Of a stretch of DNA of 16,486 nucleotides, positions 6,577-13,472 are shown one piece after another (within the stretch, counting starts at the first letter, position 1; each line of letters opens with the position of its first letter). The stretch spans positions 1 through 16,486 of the forward strand of contig DASVFB010000002.1 in NCBI GenBank assembly GCA_036380275.1, given 5' to 3'. The notes under the pieces were generated by a model. It did not search any database. It was not told the DNA's origin and saw only the letters and a list, made by a program, of their open reading frames with translations. Both the position numbers and the translations under genes were made by a program. This DNA is from DASVFB01 sp036380275. Lineage in GTDB: Bacteria; Actinomycetota; Thermoleophilia; Gaiellales; Gaiellaceae.

Positions 6577-7673
6577 GCGAGCCGGCGCCGAGTGTCGGCG
6601 ACGTCCAGCGGATCGTCGCGATCGCGAATCCCATCCTGCGCAACCTCGAGATCACGTACTGCTATTCGCGTCTCGCCGCGGCGATGGCCGCGCGAAACGG
6701 CGTGGGCGCGAACTGGTGCACGTACGCGACATGGGCCTCGAAGCAGGCGGGCGGAACGATCCGCGGTGAGGATCTCCTCGCGCACCTCGAGCGCAGGCTC
6801 GCCGGAGGGCGCTGGTTGTTGCATCCGATCGTGACGCTCTGGCGCCGGCTGTTGCGCCGCGGCCTCTTTCAGCCCGAGACGCGCCTCGGCCGCTTGACGA
6901 ACGAGCTCCACACGCCGTTCGACGCGTTCGAGCAAGCGAGCGCCGCCGTCGCGCGCGGCAACCTGAAGGTGTTCGAGGAGATCGGGCTGCAGTTCGCGCG
7001 CTACCTCCACGACTTGCCGGTCGAGGAGTCTCCGAACGGTGATCTTCTGCTGAGCCAGGCGTTCGCGCACTATGCGCAGCTGCCCTCCAAACGCGATGAC
7101 ACGAGGCGCGCCGAGCTCGCTCTGCTCGCGAACCTGAACATCGGCCTGCACGAGCAGACGCGGTTGCAGCCGGAGATCCTCGAGGCACTCGATACGTCGA
7201 CTACGACGCCTCGCGATCTCGGGCTGCGCGCGCTCGACGCGCTGTTTCCCTCGGCGAAGCGGTGGTGGCCCGCGGTGCGGCGTCCGGTCGCCGCCGTCGT
7301 CGGCGCGTCGGCGCGAGCCGTTCAGCGGGCGTCGAGCAGGATCGCGCGCGAGGCAGTCACCGACTCCTTCATGGTCTTGGCGCTACCGGGACGTGTGCTC
7401 GCGCTCGGCACGCACCTGTCCGACGCCTACCCGGACGTGCTGGCCGAGCCGACCGACCCGGAGCTGAAGGAGATGCTGGCTCGCTTCGAGCCGGTCCCGC
7501 CCACGGTCGACGACTGCGGCGCGCGCGACTGGTCGGATTTCCACCAGCGGATGCACTACATCGTGCACCTCTTCCGCGTGTTCCATCTGAGCAAGCAACT
7601 CACTGACACGCCATTCACGGCTGAACAGATCGCGAGCTTCACCCGCGGCGTGATCCCTGAAGGAGAGCTGTGA
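6573..7673 (+). CDS. Conserved protein of unknown function
   Basis: The product is 366 residues from GTG 6573, overlapping the TOPRIM stop (GTGA), so it is probably translationally coupled. I do not recognise a named domain. Visible blocks are NWCTYATWASKQAG (47-60), followed by TIRGEDLL; a basic helical stretch WRRLLRRGLF; FEEIGLQFARYL; LSQAFAHYAQL; and NLNIGLHEQTRLQPEI (188-202). A more hydrophobic segment at about 238-285 includes FMVLALPGRVLALG, and the C-terminus is Trp/His-rich (DWSDFHQRMHYIVHLF). There is no signal peptide and no clear transmembrane helix. Conserved-looking His, Glu, Cys and Trp residues hint at an enzyme or ligand-binding fold, but I assign no function. It ends 7 nt before the large inverted repeat. 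Confidence 0.75.
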   Translation: MSEPAPSVGDVQRIVAIANPILRNLEITYCYSRLAAAMAARNGVGANWCTYATWASKQAGGTIRGEDLLAHLERRLAGGRWLLHPIVTLWRRLLRRGLFQPETRLGRLTNELHTPFDAFEQASAAVARGNLKVFEEIGLQFARYLHDLPVEESPNGDLLLSQAFAHYAQLPSKRDDTRRAELALLANLNIGLHEQTRLQPEILEALDTSTTTPRDLGLRALDALFPSAKRWWPAVRRPVAAVVGASARAVQRASSRIAREAVTDSFMVLALPGRVLALGTHLSDAYPDVLAEPTDPELKEMLARFEPVPPTVDDCGARDWSDFHQRMHYIVHLFRVFHLSKQLTDTPFTAEQIASFTRGVIPEGEL

Positions 7674-7680
7674 CGCCGGT

Positions 7681-7770
7681 GCTAAGAACTCGTTTCACAA
7701 TGAGCTTCGTCGATCGCGCCGCCCAGCGCGCCCCGGCGGCTCAAGGCTCATTGTGAAACGAGTTCTAAGC
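7681..7770. repeat. Large inverted repeat, 25-bp arms, 40-nt spacer
   Basis: Arms 7681-7705 and 7746-7770 are reverse complements at 24 of 25 positions; the only mismatch is 7684 against 7767. The arms are AT-rich compared with the neighbourhood (core AACTCGTTTCACAATGAG), while the 40-nt spacer is very GC-rich and can form an inner stem (GCCGCC/GGCGGC). The element fills the convergent gap between a plus-strand stop (7673) and a minus-strand stop (7772) almost exactly. It may be a bidirectional terminator, although no T-tract follows, or a palindromic MITE/REP-like insertion. No clean target-site duplication is visible. Confidence 0.85.
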
Positions 7771-7771
7771 G

Positions 7772-7888
7772 TCAGGCCGGGTCATCCGACTCGGATTTCT
7801 CTGCCGTCTCGTCAGCATCGGTCTCCGTCGGATTCGTGGGCTCTTCGTCGCCGTCGCCCAGCCTGGGATCTGTTTGGTTCACTGGCAT
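7772..7888 (-). CDS. Putative 38-residue acidic protein
   Basis: ATG at 7888 opens a short frame ending TGA at 7772-7774. It begins MPVNQTDPRLGDGDEEP and ends EKSESDDPA. The peptide is strongly acidic, rich in Asp, Glu, Thr and Pro, and likely disordered. It begins 14 nt after the stop of the channel gene on the same strand, and its stop lies 1 nt from the large inverted repeat, so it would be the last gene of that transcript. No good Shine-Dalgarno is visible and the length is borderline. I recall similar short acidic peptides in actinobacteria but cannot name a family. Confidence 0.4.
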   Translation of the reverse strand: MPVNQTDPRLGDGDEEPTNPTETDADETAEKSESDDPA

Positions 7889-7902
7889 GGCTTGAGTCTA
7901 GT

Positions 7903-8655
7903 TCACGGTCCCGGGGTCTCCGTCGTCTCCGACTGCGGGACGCCGCCGGTGGCGCGGATCGTCGCCGGCTCGTGCTCGCGAGTCGGGCCGAATAGCACCC
8001 AGATCGCTCCTCCGATCACGCCGCCAACGAGCGGCCCGACGATGTAGATCCAAACCTTGTCGAAATCGCCGTTGAAGAAGACGGGGTCAAGCGATCGCGC
8101 GGGGTTGAACGAGCCACCCGACGCTGGGCCGATGGCGTCGGCCGCCGTGAAGATGAAGAGCCCGATCATCAGCGGCGCCATAACGCCTTTCCACGGCGCG
8201 CGGTCGTCGGTCGCCACCGTGCAGATCACGATGACGAACAGGGCGGTGGCAATCAGCTCGAGCAGCACCGCTCCCCAGTTCGAGATGCCGAGCCCTGGAG
8301 CAGTGTCGAGCGCATCAGTCGCGCGGCTCGAGTAGACCGCTGCAACCGCGAGGACGGCGACGAAGCCTCCGACGAGCTGCGCAATCCAATACGGGATTAC
8401 CTCCTTCGCCGGGAACTTCCGCGCCACGGCGAGCCCGAGGGACACGGCGGGGTTGAAGTGGCCGCCGCAGATGTGTCCGAGCGCCGTGATTGCCAGCGCG
8501 AGACCGAGGCCAAACGCGAACGCGATCCCGAGAGTGCTGATCGCCCCGGCGCCGATGTCGACCGAAACGGCGATCGCGTTGAAGCCGAGGAAAAAGAAGA
8601 GAAACGTGCCGAGCGCCTCCGCTGCGAGGCGCAGGCCGAGCGTTGACGAGTCCAT
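7903..8655 (-). CDS. MIP family aquaporin/glycerol-type channel
   Basis: The product is 250 residues with about six hydrophobic helices and two half-helix NPA loops, HFNPAVS (NPA at 68-70) and SFNPARS (NPA at 184-186, followed by the selectivity-filter R187). It belongs to the major intrinsic protein family and forms passive pores for water or small neutral solutes in the cytoplasmic membrane. Lined up by eye on AqpZ, the position of its filter histidine falls on a small residue (A172) and that of its Thr on G181. This suggests a wider pore than a strict water channel; the alignment is manual. The start is supported by AGGAGG 5 nt before ATG 8655. A polar C-terminal tail follows the last helix. 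Confidence 0.9.
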   Translation of the reverse strand: MDSSTLGLRLAAEALGTFLFFFLGFNAIAVSVDIGAGAISTLGIAFAFGLGLALAITALGHICGGHFNPAVSLGLAVARKFPAKEVIPYWIAQLVGGFVAVLAVAAVYSSRATDALDTAPGLGISNWGAVLLELIATALFVIVICTVATDDRAPWKGVMAPLMIGLFIFTAADAIGPASGGSFNPARSLDPVFFNGDFDKVWIYIVGPLVGGVIGGAIWVLFGPTREHEPATIRATGGVPQSETTETPGP

Positions 8656-8806
8656 CCCACCCTCCTTTGACGAGGCCCATCCGACCGACCACCGGGCGGC
8701 GCATCGGGTTCGTTCGAAGATCTCACATTCGCGTCAGCCCGGCGAAATCCTGGCTGCGACCGGCTGGAGGGCCTGTGCGACGAGGTCTTCGAGCCAGATC
8801 GGGACG

Positions 8807-10278
8807 TCAAATGCCGACTTGGGCGGCGACGCGGCCGGACGCCACCGCCTCCTGTAGCGCGCGGTAGTCCCGTTCGTTCTGGTCCGCGTACGTCTCGGCG
8901 AACGACGCCATGGCGCGGTCGAAGGCCTCGCCGCCGCCGAGATAACCCGTGACCGCGATCCCGTCACCCGAACGCGCGTGCGCTCTCGCGAGCGTCCAGC
9001 CGCAGACGCGGCCGTAGGCCTCGAGCCCCGAGGGATCCATCAACTCGATCTCGGGCGAGCCCTTCGAGTCCCAGAGTTGCCGGATGTAGAAGTCCCTCTT
9101 CTGCCCGTCGATCGTGACAATTCGCTCCCAACCGAGCATGACGTCGGATGCGGCCTGCATCATCCGCTGCCCTTCGACGACGCGTTGACCGTGCTGGCCG
9201 TACTGGCTCTTTCCGAGGAACGGCTCGAGCACTGACGCCTGCGCCTCTTTGAACGGGAGGAAGAGCGGATCGGTGTTATCGCGGCCGGTCAAGAGCAGGA
9301 TCCAGGTTCTGGCGCCCACGCTGCCGACACCAACGACCTTGCGGGCGGCATGGACGTATCGGTAGCTCTCGAGCAGATGGCGCCGGTCGCCCGGCAGCGT
9401 GCGCCGGTAGGTGCGGATCATGCGCCGCACGACGTCCTCGAGGTGATCCTGTTCGGCGCCCGGCACCACGTCCTCGATCGGCGTCACGAGAGGAGGATTG
9501 CCGACGATCCGGAGCTCGCCGTCGACGCGGCGACACAGCTTCGTGAGCGCTCGGATGCTGTCTTTCGTGTGCACGCTGGCAACGTTCGACTGGAAGCGCT
9601 TCATCTGCTTGCGGGACACGCCTGCTCCGAGTTCGTCGCGGATTGACACGACGTCGAGGCGCGCGTACCAGACATGGACGTTCCGCATCTTCGCGAAGCG
9701 CGCCATCGCCTCGCGGTAGTCGCGTGCCGCCGCCGTCACGACCGAGCGACGAGTCGCATCGTCGAAGCCTCGATCCCGGCCGGCCACAGCGAAACTCGCG
9801 GCAAGCCGCTTGACGTCCCGCTCGAAGGGTCCCGGCAGCGTCTCGTCGAAATCGTTGATGCTGAAGACAAGCCTCCGGTCCGGTGCCGCGAAATCCCGAA
9901 GTTCGAGAGGTGAGCGTCTCCGCAGAGCTGGACGTGCAATCCCGTGCGGGGCTCATCCGCGAGGTCCGCTGCCATGAGGTAGGCGCCGCCACGGAAGAAC
10001 GTGAACGGGGACACCAGCATGCGCCCGTATCGAATCGGTCCGAGCTCCGGAAGTCGCATTTGCGCCTGCTCCTCGAGAAGGTCGATCGGGTCTCTGCGCC
10101 CCGGCGACGGCTCCCACCCGGCGTGCGAGGAGCGCGGCAGCTCGGCGCGTGCGGCCTTGCCCTTGGCCGCACGCTCCGCCGGTGTGAGGTGCGACACCGG
10201 TTTCGGCCGCGAAGAGGTCTCCACTGTCGGCGCGTTCTCGTCGAGGACGTGCGTCGCGTGCTTGTCCGCGTTCTTCAT
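8807..10278 (-). pseudogene. DUF2252 family protein, apparent single-base frameshift
   Basis: Two minus-strand frames together make one DUF2252 protein of about 490 residues. The N-terminal frame (ATG 10278) carries LTPAERAAKGKAAR, DPIDLLEEQAQMRLPELGPIR, FTFFRGGAY and GDAHLSNFG (120-128), then turns into unlike sequence and stops at 9736. The expected continuation, FAAPDRRLVFSINDFDETLPG, reads in another frame from 9892 and runs to the TGA at 8807. Restoring one base in the AAA run at 9891-9893 (TTT on the coding strand) joins them, so this is a homopolymer deletion, real or a sequencing error. The GDAHLSNFG and INDFDE motifs resemble the catalytic loop and metal site of kinase/aminoglycoside-phosphotransferase folds, but DUF2252 function is unknown. 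Without correction the products would be about 180 and 326 residues, the second from an internal GTG at 9787. Confidence 0.8.
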
Positions 10279-10395
10279 CCCCTCAACTTACCGTCGAACG
10301 CTTTGACGAACCGTATGCGTGCGGATCCTGCGCGGTGCAGCTAGCGTGCGCTTTCAGCGGCACACGACGCCAAGCCGGCAGAGGTGGTGCATTTC

Positions 10396-12051
10396 ATGGT
10401 GACGGCGGAAGAGATCGGTCAGGTCGCAATGTTCGCGGATCTCGAGCCGGCCCAACGCGACTGGCTCTCACGCGTGGTTGCGGACATCACGCTCGTGCCC
10501 GGCGAGTCCGCCGTGAACGAGGGTGACGCTCGGGCACTGTTCGGCGTCCTCGAGGGTCGGATCGCGGTGTACACGCTCGTTGACGGCGTGCAGAGCGTGG
10601 TCGGCGAGCGGAGGCCCGGCGATGTATTCGCAGAGATGGCGATCGCGTTCGGAATGCTCCACCCTGGCGGGTTCCGTGCAGCGGAGACGTCGCGCGTGTT
10701 CCGGCTCGATCTGGACGACTACTACACGCTCGTCGCAGCCGCGCCGGAGGTCGCGGAGCAGGTGGGCCTCCTGGCGATGCACCGGATCGGGGGGGCCAAG
10801 GGTCTGCAGGCTCGTGCATCCGAACCCGCCCCGGTCCAAGCGATTGTCCTCGGCCATCGGTGGGACGCTTCCTGCGCGCACCTGAGGCGCTTCCTGGACC
10901 GCAACCAGATCCGATTCAGATGGCTGCGGCCGGACGTGCCCGCCGACGCGGAGCAGTGGTCGGGCGCCTTGCCGGCCGAGGGTGACCTCCCCGCCGTTCG
11001 CGTCGTGAACGGCAAGACCGCCGTGCGGCCGCAGCTTCGGCGGGTCGCCGAGCTCCTCGATATCCCAACCGAACCGGAGGCCGCGGACTACGACGCGGTG
11101 ATCGTCGGTGCGGGGCCTGCCGGCCTCGGAGCCGCCGTGTACGGCGCGTCCGAGGGACTCAAGACGATCGTGGTCGAGCGCGAGGCGCCCGGCGGCCAGG
11201 CAGGCTCGTCCTCCCGGATCGAGAATTACCTCGGCTTCCCCCGGGGCGTGTCGGGCGACGAGCTGTCAAGCCGGGCGCTCGAGCAGGCACGCAGGCTCGG
11301 CGCCGAGATCGTCGTCACGAGGTCGATCACTCGCATCGGCGCCGCGACTCACGAGCTGCACCTGGACGGCGGAGACGTCCTTCGGGCGCGCACGATCATC
11401 CTCGCCTGCGGCGTCGCGTGGCGGCGCCTTGCGACCGAGGGCTTCGATCGCCTCGCCGGCAAGGGCGTCTTCTACGGCGCCGCGCGGAGCGAGGCGGCGA
11501 ACACCCACGGCCTGGACATCCACATCATCGGTGCCGGGAACTCAGCCGGCCAGGCGGCGATGTTCTTCTCGTCCCACGCCCGAACCGTGACCATCCTCTA
11601 CCGCGGCGAAACGCTCGAGAAGAGCATGTCGCAGTATCTCGTCGACCAGCTCGCCACCCGCGCGAACATCCGCGCGCTGTGTCGGACCGAGGTGGTCGCC
11701 GCTCACGGCGACACGTCGCTCGAATCGATCGATGCCCGCGACGCCGCGACCGGCGAGACGAGGCGGCTCGAGTCGGGTGGGCTGTTCATGTTCGTGGGTG
11801 CGGACGCCGAGACGGCCTGGCTCCCACCCGAGATCGCAGTCGACAAAAAGGGCTATGTACTCACCGGCTCCGACGTGCGCGCCACGGGACAGTGGCAGCT
11901 CGACCGGGATCCTTACCTCCTCGAGACGAGCGTCCCGGGCATCTTCGCCTGCGGCGACGTCCGATTCAGCCCAGTGAAGCGTGTCGCGGCGGCAGTGGGC
12001 GAGGGCAGCATGGCGATCGCCTTCGTGCACCAGTACCTCGGGGATCACTAG
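10396..12051 (+). CDS. cNMP-binding, glutaredoxin-like, TrxR-like FAD flavoprotein
   Basis: The product is 551 residues. ATG 10396 is preferred to GTG 10384 because GAGGTGG (10381-10387) gives it a suitably spaced RBS. Domain 1 (about 5-125) is a cyclic-nucleotide-binding fold: PGDVFAEMAI (E80), then GGFRAAETS with the phosphate-binding Arg at R94. Domain 2 (about 147-223) resembles glutaredoxin/thioredoxin, with one Cys (C160, WDASC) and DLPAVRVVNGK. Domain 3 (about 230-551) is thioredoxin-reductase-like: FAD motif GAGPAG (238-243), PGGQAGSSSRIENYLGFP, NADPH motif GAGNSAG (379-385) and the C-terminal FACGDVRFSPVKRV. The TrxR active-site CxxC is replaced by GAAR (361-364), so it cannot reduce thioredoxin in the usual way. 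It is probably a cytoplasmic NAD(P)H-dependent flavoenzyme gated by a cyclic nucleotide. Confidence 0.85.
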   Translation: MVTAEEIGQVAMFADLEPAQRDWLSRVVADITLVPGESAVNEGDARALFGVLEGRIAVYTLVDGVQSVVGERRPGDVFAEMAIAFGMLHPGGFRAAETSRVFRLDLDDYYTLVAAAPEVAEQVGLLAMHRIGGAKGLQARASEPAPVQAIVLGHRWDASCAHLRRFLDRNQIRFRWLRPDVPADAEQWSGALPAEGDLPAVRVVNGKTAVRPQLRRVAELLDIPTEPEAADYDAVIVGAGPAGLGAAVYGASEGLKTIVVEREAPGGQAGSSSRIENYLGFPRGVSGDELSSRALEQARRLGAEIVVTRSITRIGAATHELHLDGGDVLRARTIILACGVAWRRLATEGFDRLAGKGVFYGAARSEAANTHGLDIHIIGAGNSAGQAAMFFSSHARTVTILYRGETLEKSMSQYLVDQLATRANIRALCRTEVVAAHGDTSLESIDARDAATGETRRLESGGLFMFVGADAETAWLPPEIAVDKKGYVLTGSDVRATGQWQLDRDPYLLETSVPGIFACGDVRFSPVKRVAAAVGEGSMAIAFVHQYLGDH

Positions 12052-12416
12052 GAGCCCGCGAAAAACATCACGGCAACCGTCGCAGCTCCGAGCAAGATGC
12101 CGGTACCCGTCAGAGCAGCGGCCACTCGCGCGTCCAGCGGCGCCCAAGCGCCGCGCCGCAGGGCAGTCTCAACTGCCTGCTGCCGGCGATACCCGTAAAA
12201 GATGAACGCGATGCCGAGCAGCGAATAGCCGGCGCCGAGCAGCTCGTAGGGCCAGGCCGAGCCGCTCGAGAGCTCCGGGACGAGCTTGCCGGCGGCGAGG
12301 CCGACCGCGAGTGCCGTCAGGCCGCTCCGCCACCACGCGAGATACGTGCGCTCGGTCGCGAGCCGTGTCCGACGCGTCGCGTCTTCCACCTCCACATGAC
12401 CATCAAACCATGGCAC
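12048..12416 (-). CDS. DUF202 (YidH-like) small membrane protein
   Basis: The product is about 122 residues from GTG 12416; a GTG at 12395 is also possible, and neither has a clear RBS. The more upstream in-frame start at 12482 would overlap the preceding gene and is rejected. The family signature TRRTRLATERTYLAWWRSGL (14-33) is followed by three hydrophobic helices at about 31-52, 62-83 and 99-119. This matches DUF202, a family of small inner-membrane proteins of unknown function with members near 100-120 residues. It begins 11 nt after the M74 peptidase stop on the same strand, indicating one operon. Its TAG overlaps the TAG of the convergent flavoprotein gene inside one CTAG. Confidence 0.8.
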   Translation of the reverse strand: MPWFDGHVEVEDATRRTRLATERTYLAWWRSGLTALAVGLAAGKLVPELSSGSAWPYELLGAGYSLLGIAFIFYGYRRQQAVETALRRGAWAPLDARVAAALTGTGILLGAATVAVMFFAGS

Positions 12417-12427
12417 GATCAGCCGGG

Positions 12428-13342
12428 CTACCCGTCTTGTGGCGCAAAGCGGACGTGCATGTGGTACTCGTGGCCCGGCCACGGAACGACGACCCCGGCC
12501 GGCCCACGAAGGCCCGTTGAGTAGCCAATGAAGACGTACTGTGCGCCGGCGGCGACGAATCGGTCGAGAAGGTCCTGCGCGAGCCTGTGATCGATTTGCG
12601 CCGTCGTGGTCGGCACACGCAGTTCGCGGTCACGGCGCGGAAAGTAGACGTCAACGTCGAGTCCGTTCTGATGAGAGACGTGATCGTCCATCCGCCCGCC
12701 GGAAGGACGGCTGATGTCCCCGATCACGACGCGAGCCGCGTGCGGGTGATCCGCGCGATACGCACCGGTCACGGAGAGGATCGCGCGGATAGTGCGCTCG
12801 TTTCCGTACAGCCGCGTCGGCGCATTCGGCCGACTGTCCGTGATCGGGTTCCACGTGACCCAGCTCGCGCCTTTCACCGGCAGCCGCGTTCCGTGCAAGA
12901 GGCTGCCGCCGTACGGCAGGCCGGTCGACCGCGCGTGATGCCATGCGACGTGCGGAGGCGCACTTCCTCGCGCGATTTTCCGATGTGCATGTTCCGGCCG
13001 GGGCACATCACGTTCCACAGTTTCGACGATCCCGTTGTCGAACCGGAACGTCAGAGTGGGCGGATCCTCGACGGCGAAAGCGGCGCCTTGCCGGCCGTCG
13101 GCACGAAGCGCCGCGAGCGCGAACATGACCGCCGGCGACAGCGCAATCGCCGACACCTTGGCCCTTCGAGCCATTCGATCTCGCTCCCACGCCTCGCGGC
13201 GCCGGCGGGACGCCGCGAGCCCAGGCGGCACCGCCTCGCTCGGGATCGACGCGATCGGGAAGCCGGCCCCAGCCGGCACGGCAGCTCCCTCGAGGAGCCA
13301 CAGCTCTGTATCGAGCCACACTTCGCCTCGCCGCCAGCTCAT
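12428..13342 (-). CDS. Penicillin-insensitive murein endopeptidase-like (M74/MepA family)
   Basis: The product is 304 residues. The catalytic domain (about 130-304) has the LAS-metallopeptidase pattern of MepA: GDISRPSGGRMDDHVSHQNG, with zinc ligands H221 and D231 (H224 in the same HxxH motif), and the C-terminal HMH (H294, H296). MepA cleaves the D-Ala-meso-DAP cross-link of peptidoglycan; the same bond is inferred here. MepA is a periplasmic Gram-negative enzyme with a cleavable signal, whereas this protein has about 60 charged cytoplasmic residues (with REAWERDRMARRAK) before a single hydrophobic segment at about 64-80, so it should be a type II membrane-anchored enzyme facing outward. ATG 13342 is kept because GGAG lies 7 nt upstream. 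A start at the internal M57 would look like a signal peptide and cannot be excluded. Confidence 0.82.
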   Translation of the reverse strand: MSWRRGEVWLDTELWLLEGAAVPAGAGFPIASIPSEAVPPGLAASRRRREAWERDRMARRAKVSAIALSPAVMFALAALRADGRQGAAFAVEDPPTLTFRFDNGIVETVERDVPRPEHAHRKIARGSAPPHVAWHHARSTGLPYGGSLLHGTRLPVKGASWVTWNPITDSRPNAPTRLYGNERTIRAILSVTGAYRADHPHAARVVIGDISRPSGGRMDDHVSHQNGLDVDVYFPRRDRELRVPTTTAQIDHRLAQDLLDRFVAAGAQYVFIGYSTGLRGPAGVVVPWPGHEYHMHVRFAPQDG

Positions 13343-13472
13343 GAATTGACTCCGTTCGCCGACGCTGCAGGCTGTCCTTGCGACCAGGCCAACCAGCGAG
13401 TTCTGCGAACTAACGAATCAGGTCATAGGCCGACGCGTTCACTGCCGTCTAGCAGCAATCTGGCGCGAGGCC

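Noticed and set aside
10303..10331. TTGACG followed 17 nt later by TCCTGC as a promoter for the flavoprotein gene
   Set aside because: The -35 part is good but the -10 hexamer has almost no match to TAnnnT.
10396..12051. Annotation as thioredoxin reductase (trxB)
   Set aside because: The redox-active CxxC is absent and extra cNMP and glutaredoxin-like domains are present, so the name would be misleading.
11418..12524. Plus-strand 368-codon frame over the end of the flavoprotein and DUF202
   Set aside because: It spans two well-supported genes on opposite strands and has basic, low-complexity composition.
13399..13411. AGTTC-TGC-GAACT dyad considered as a LexA/SOS box
   Set aside because: The half-sites are in the wrong order (GTTC then GAAC) and the spacing is 3 rather than 4; short dyads of this size are expected by chance.
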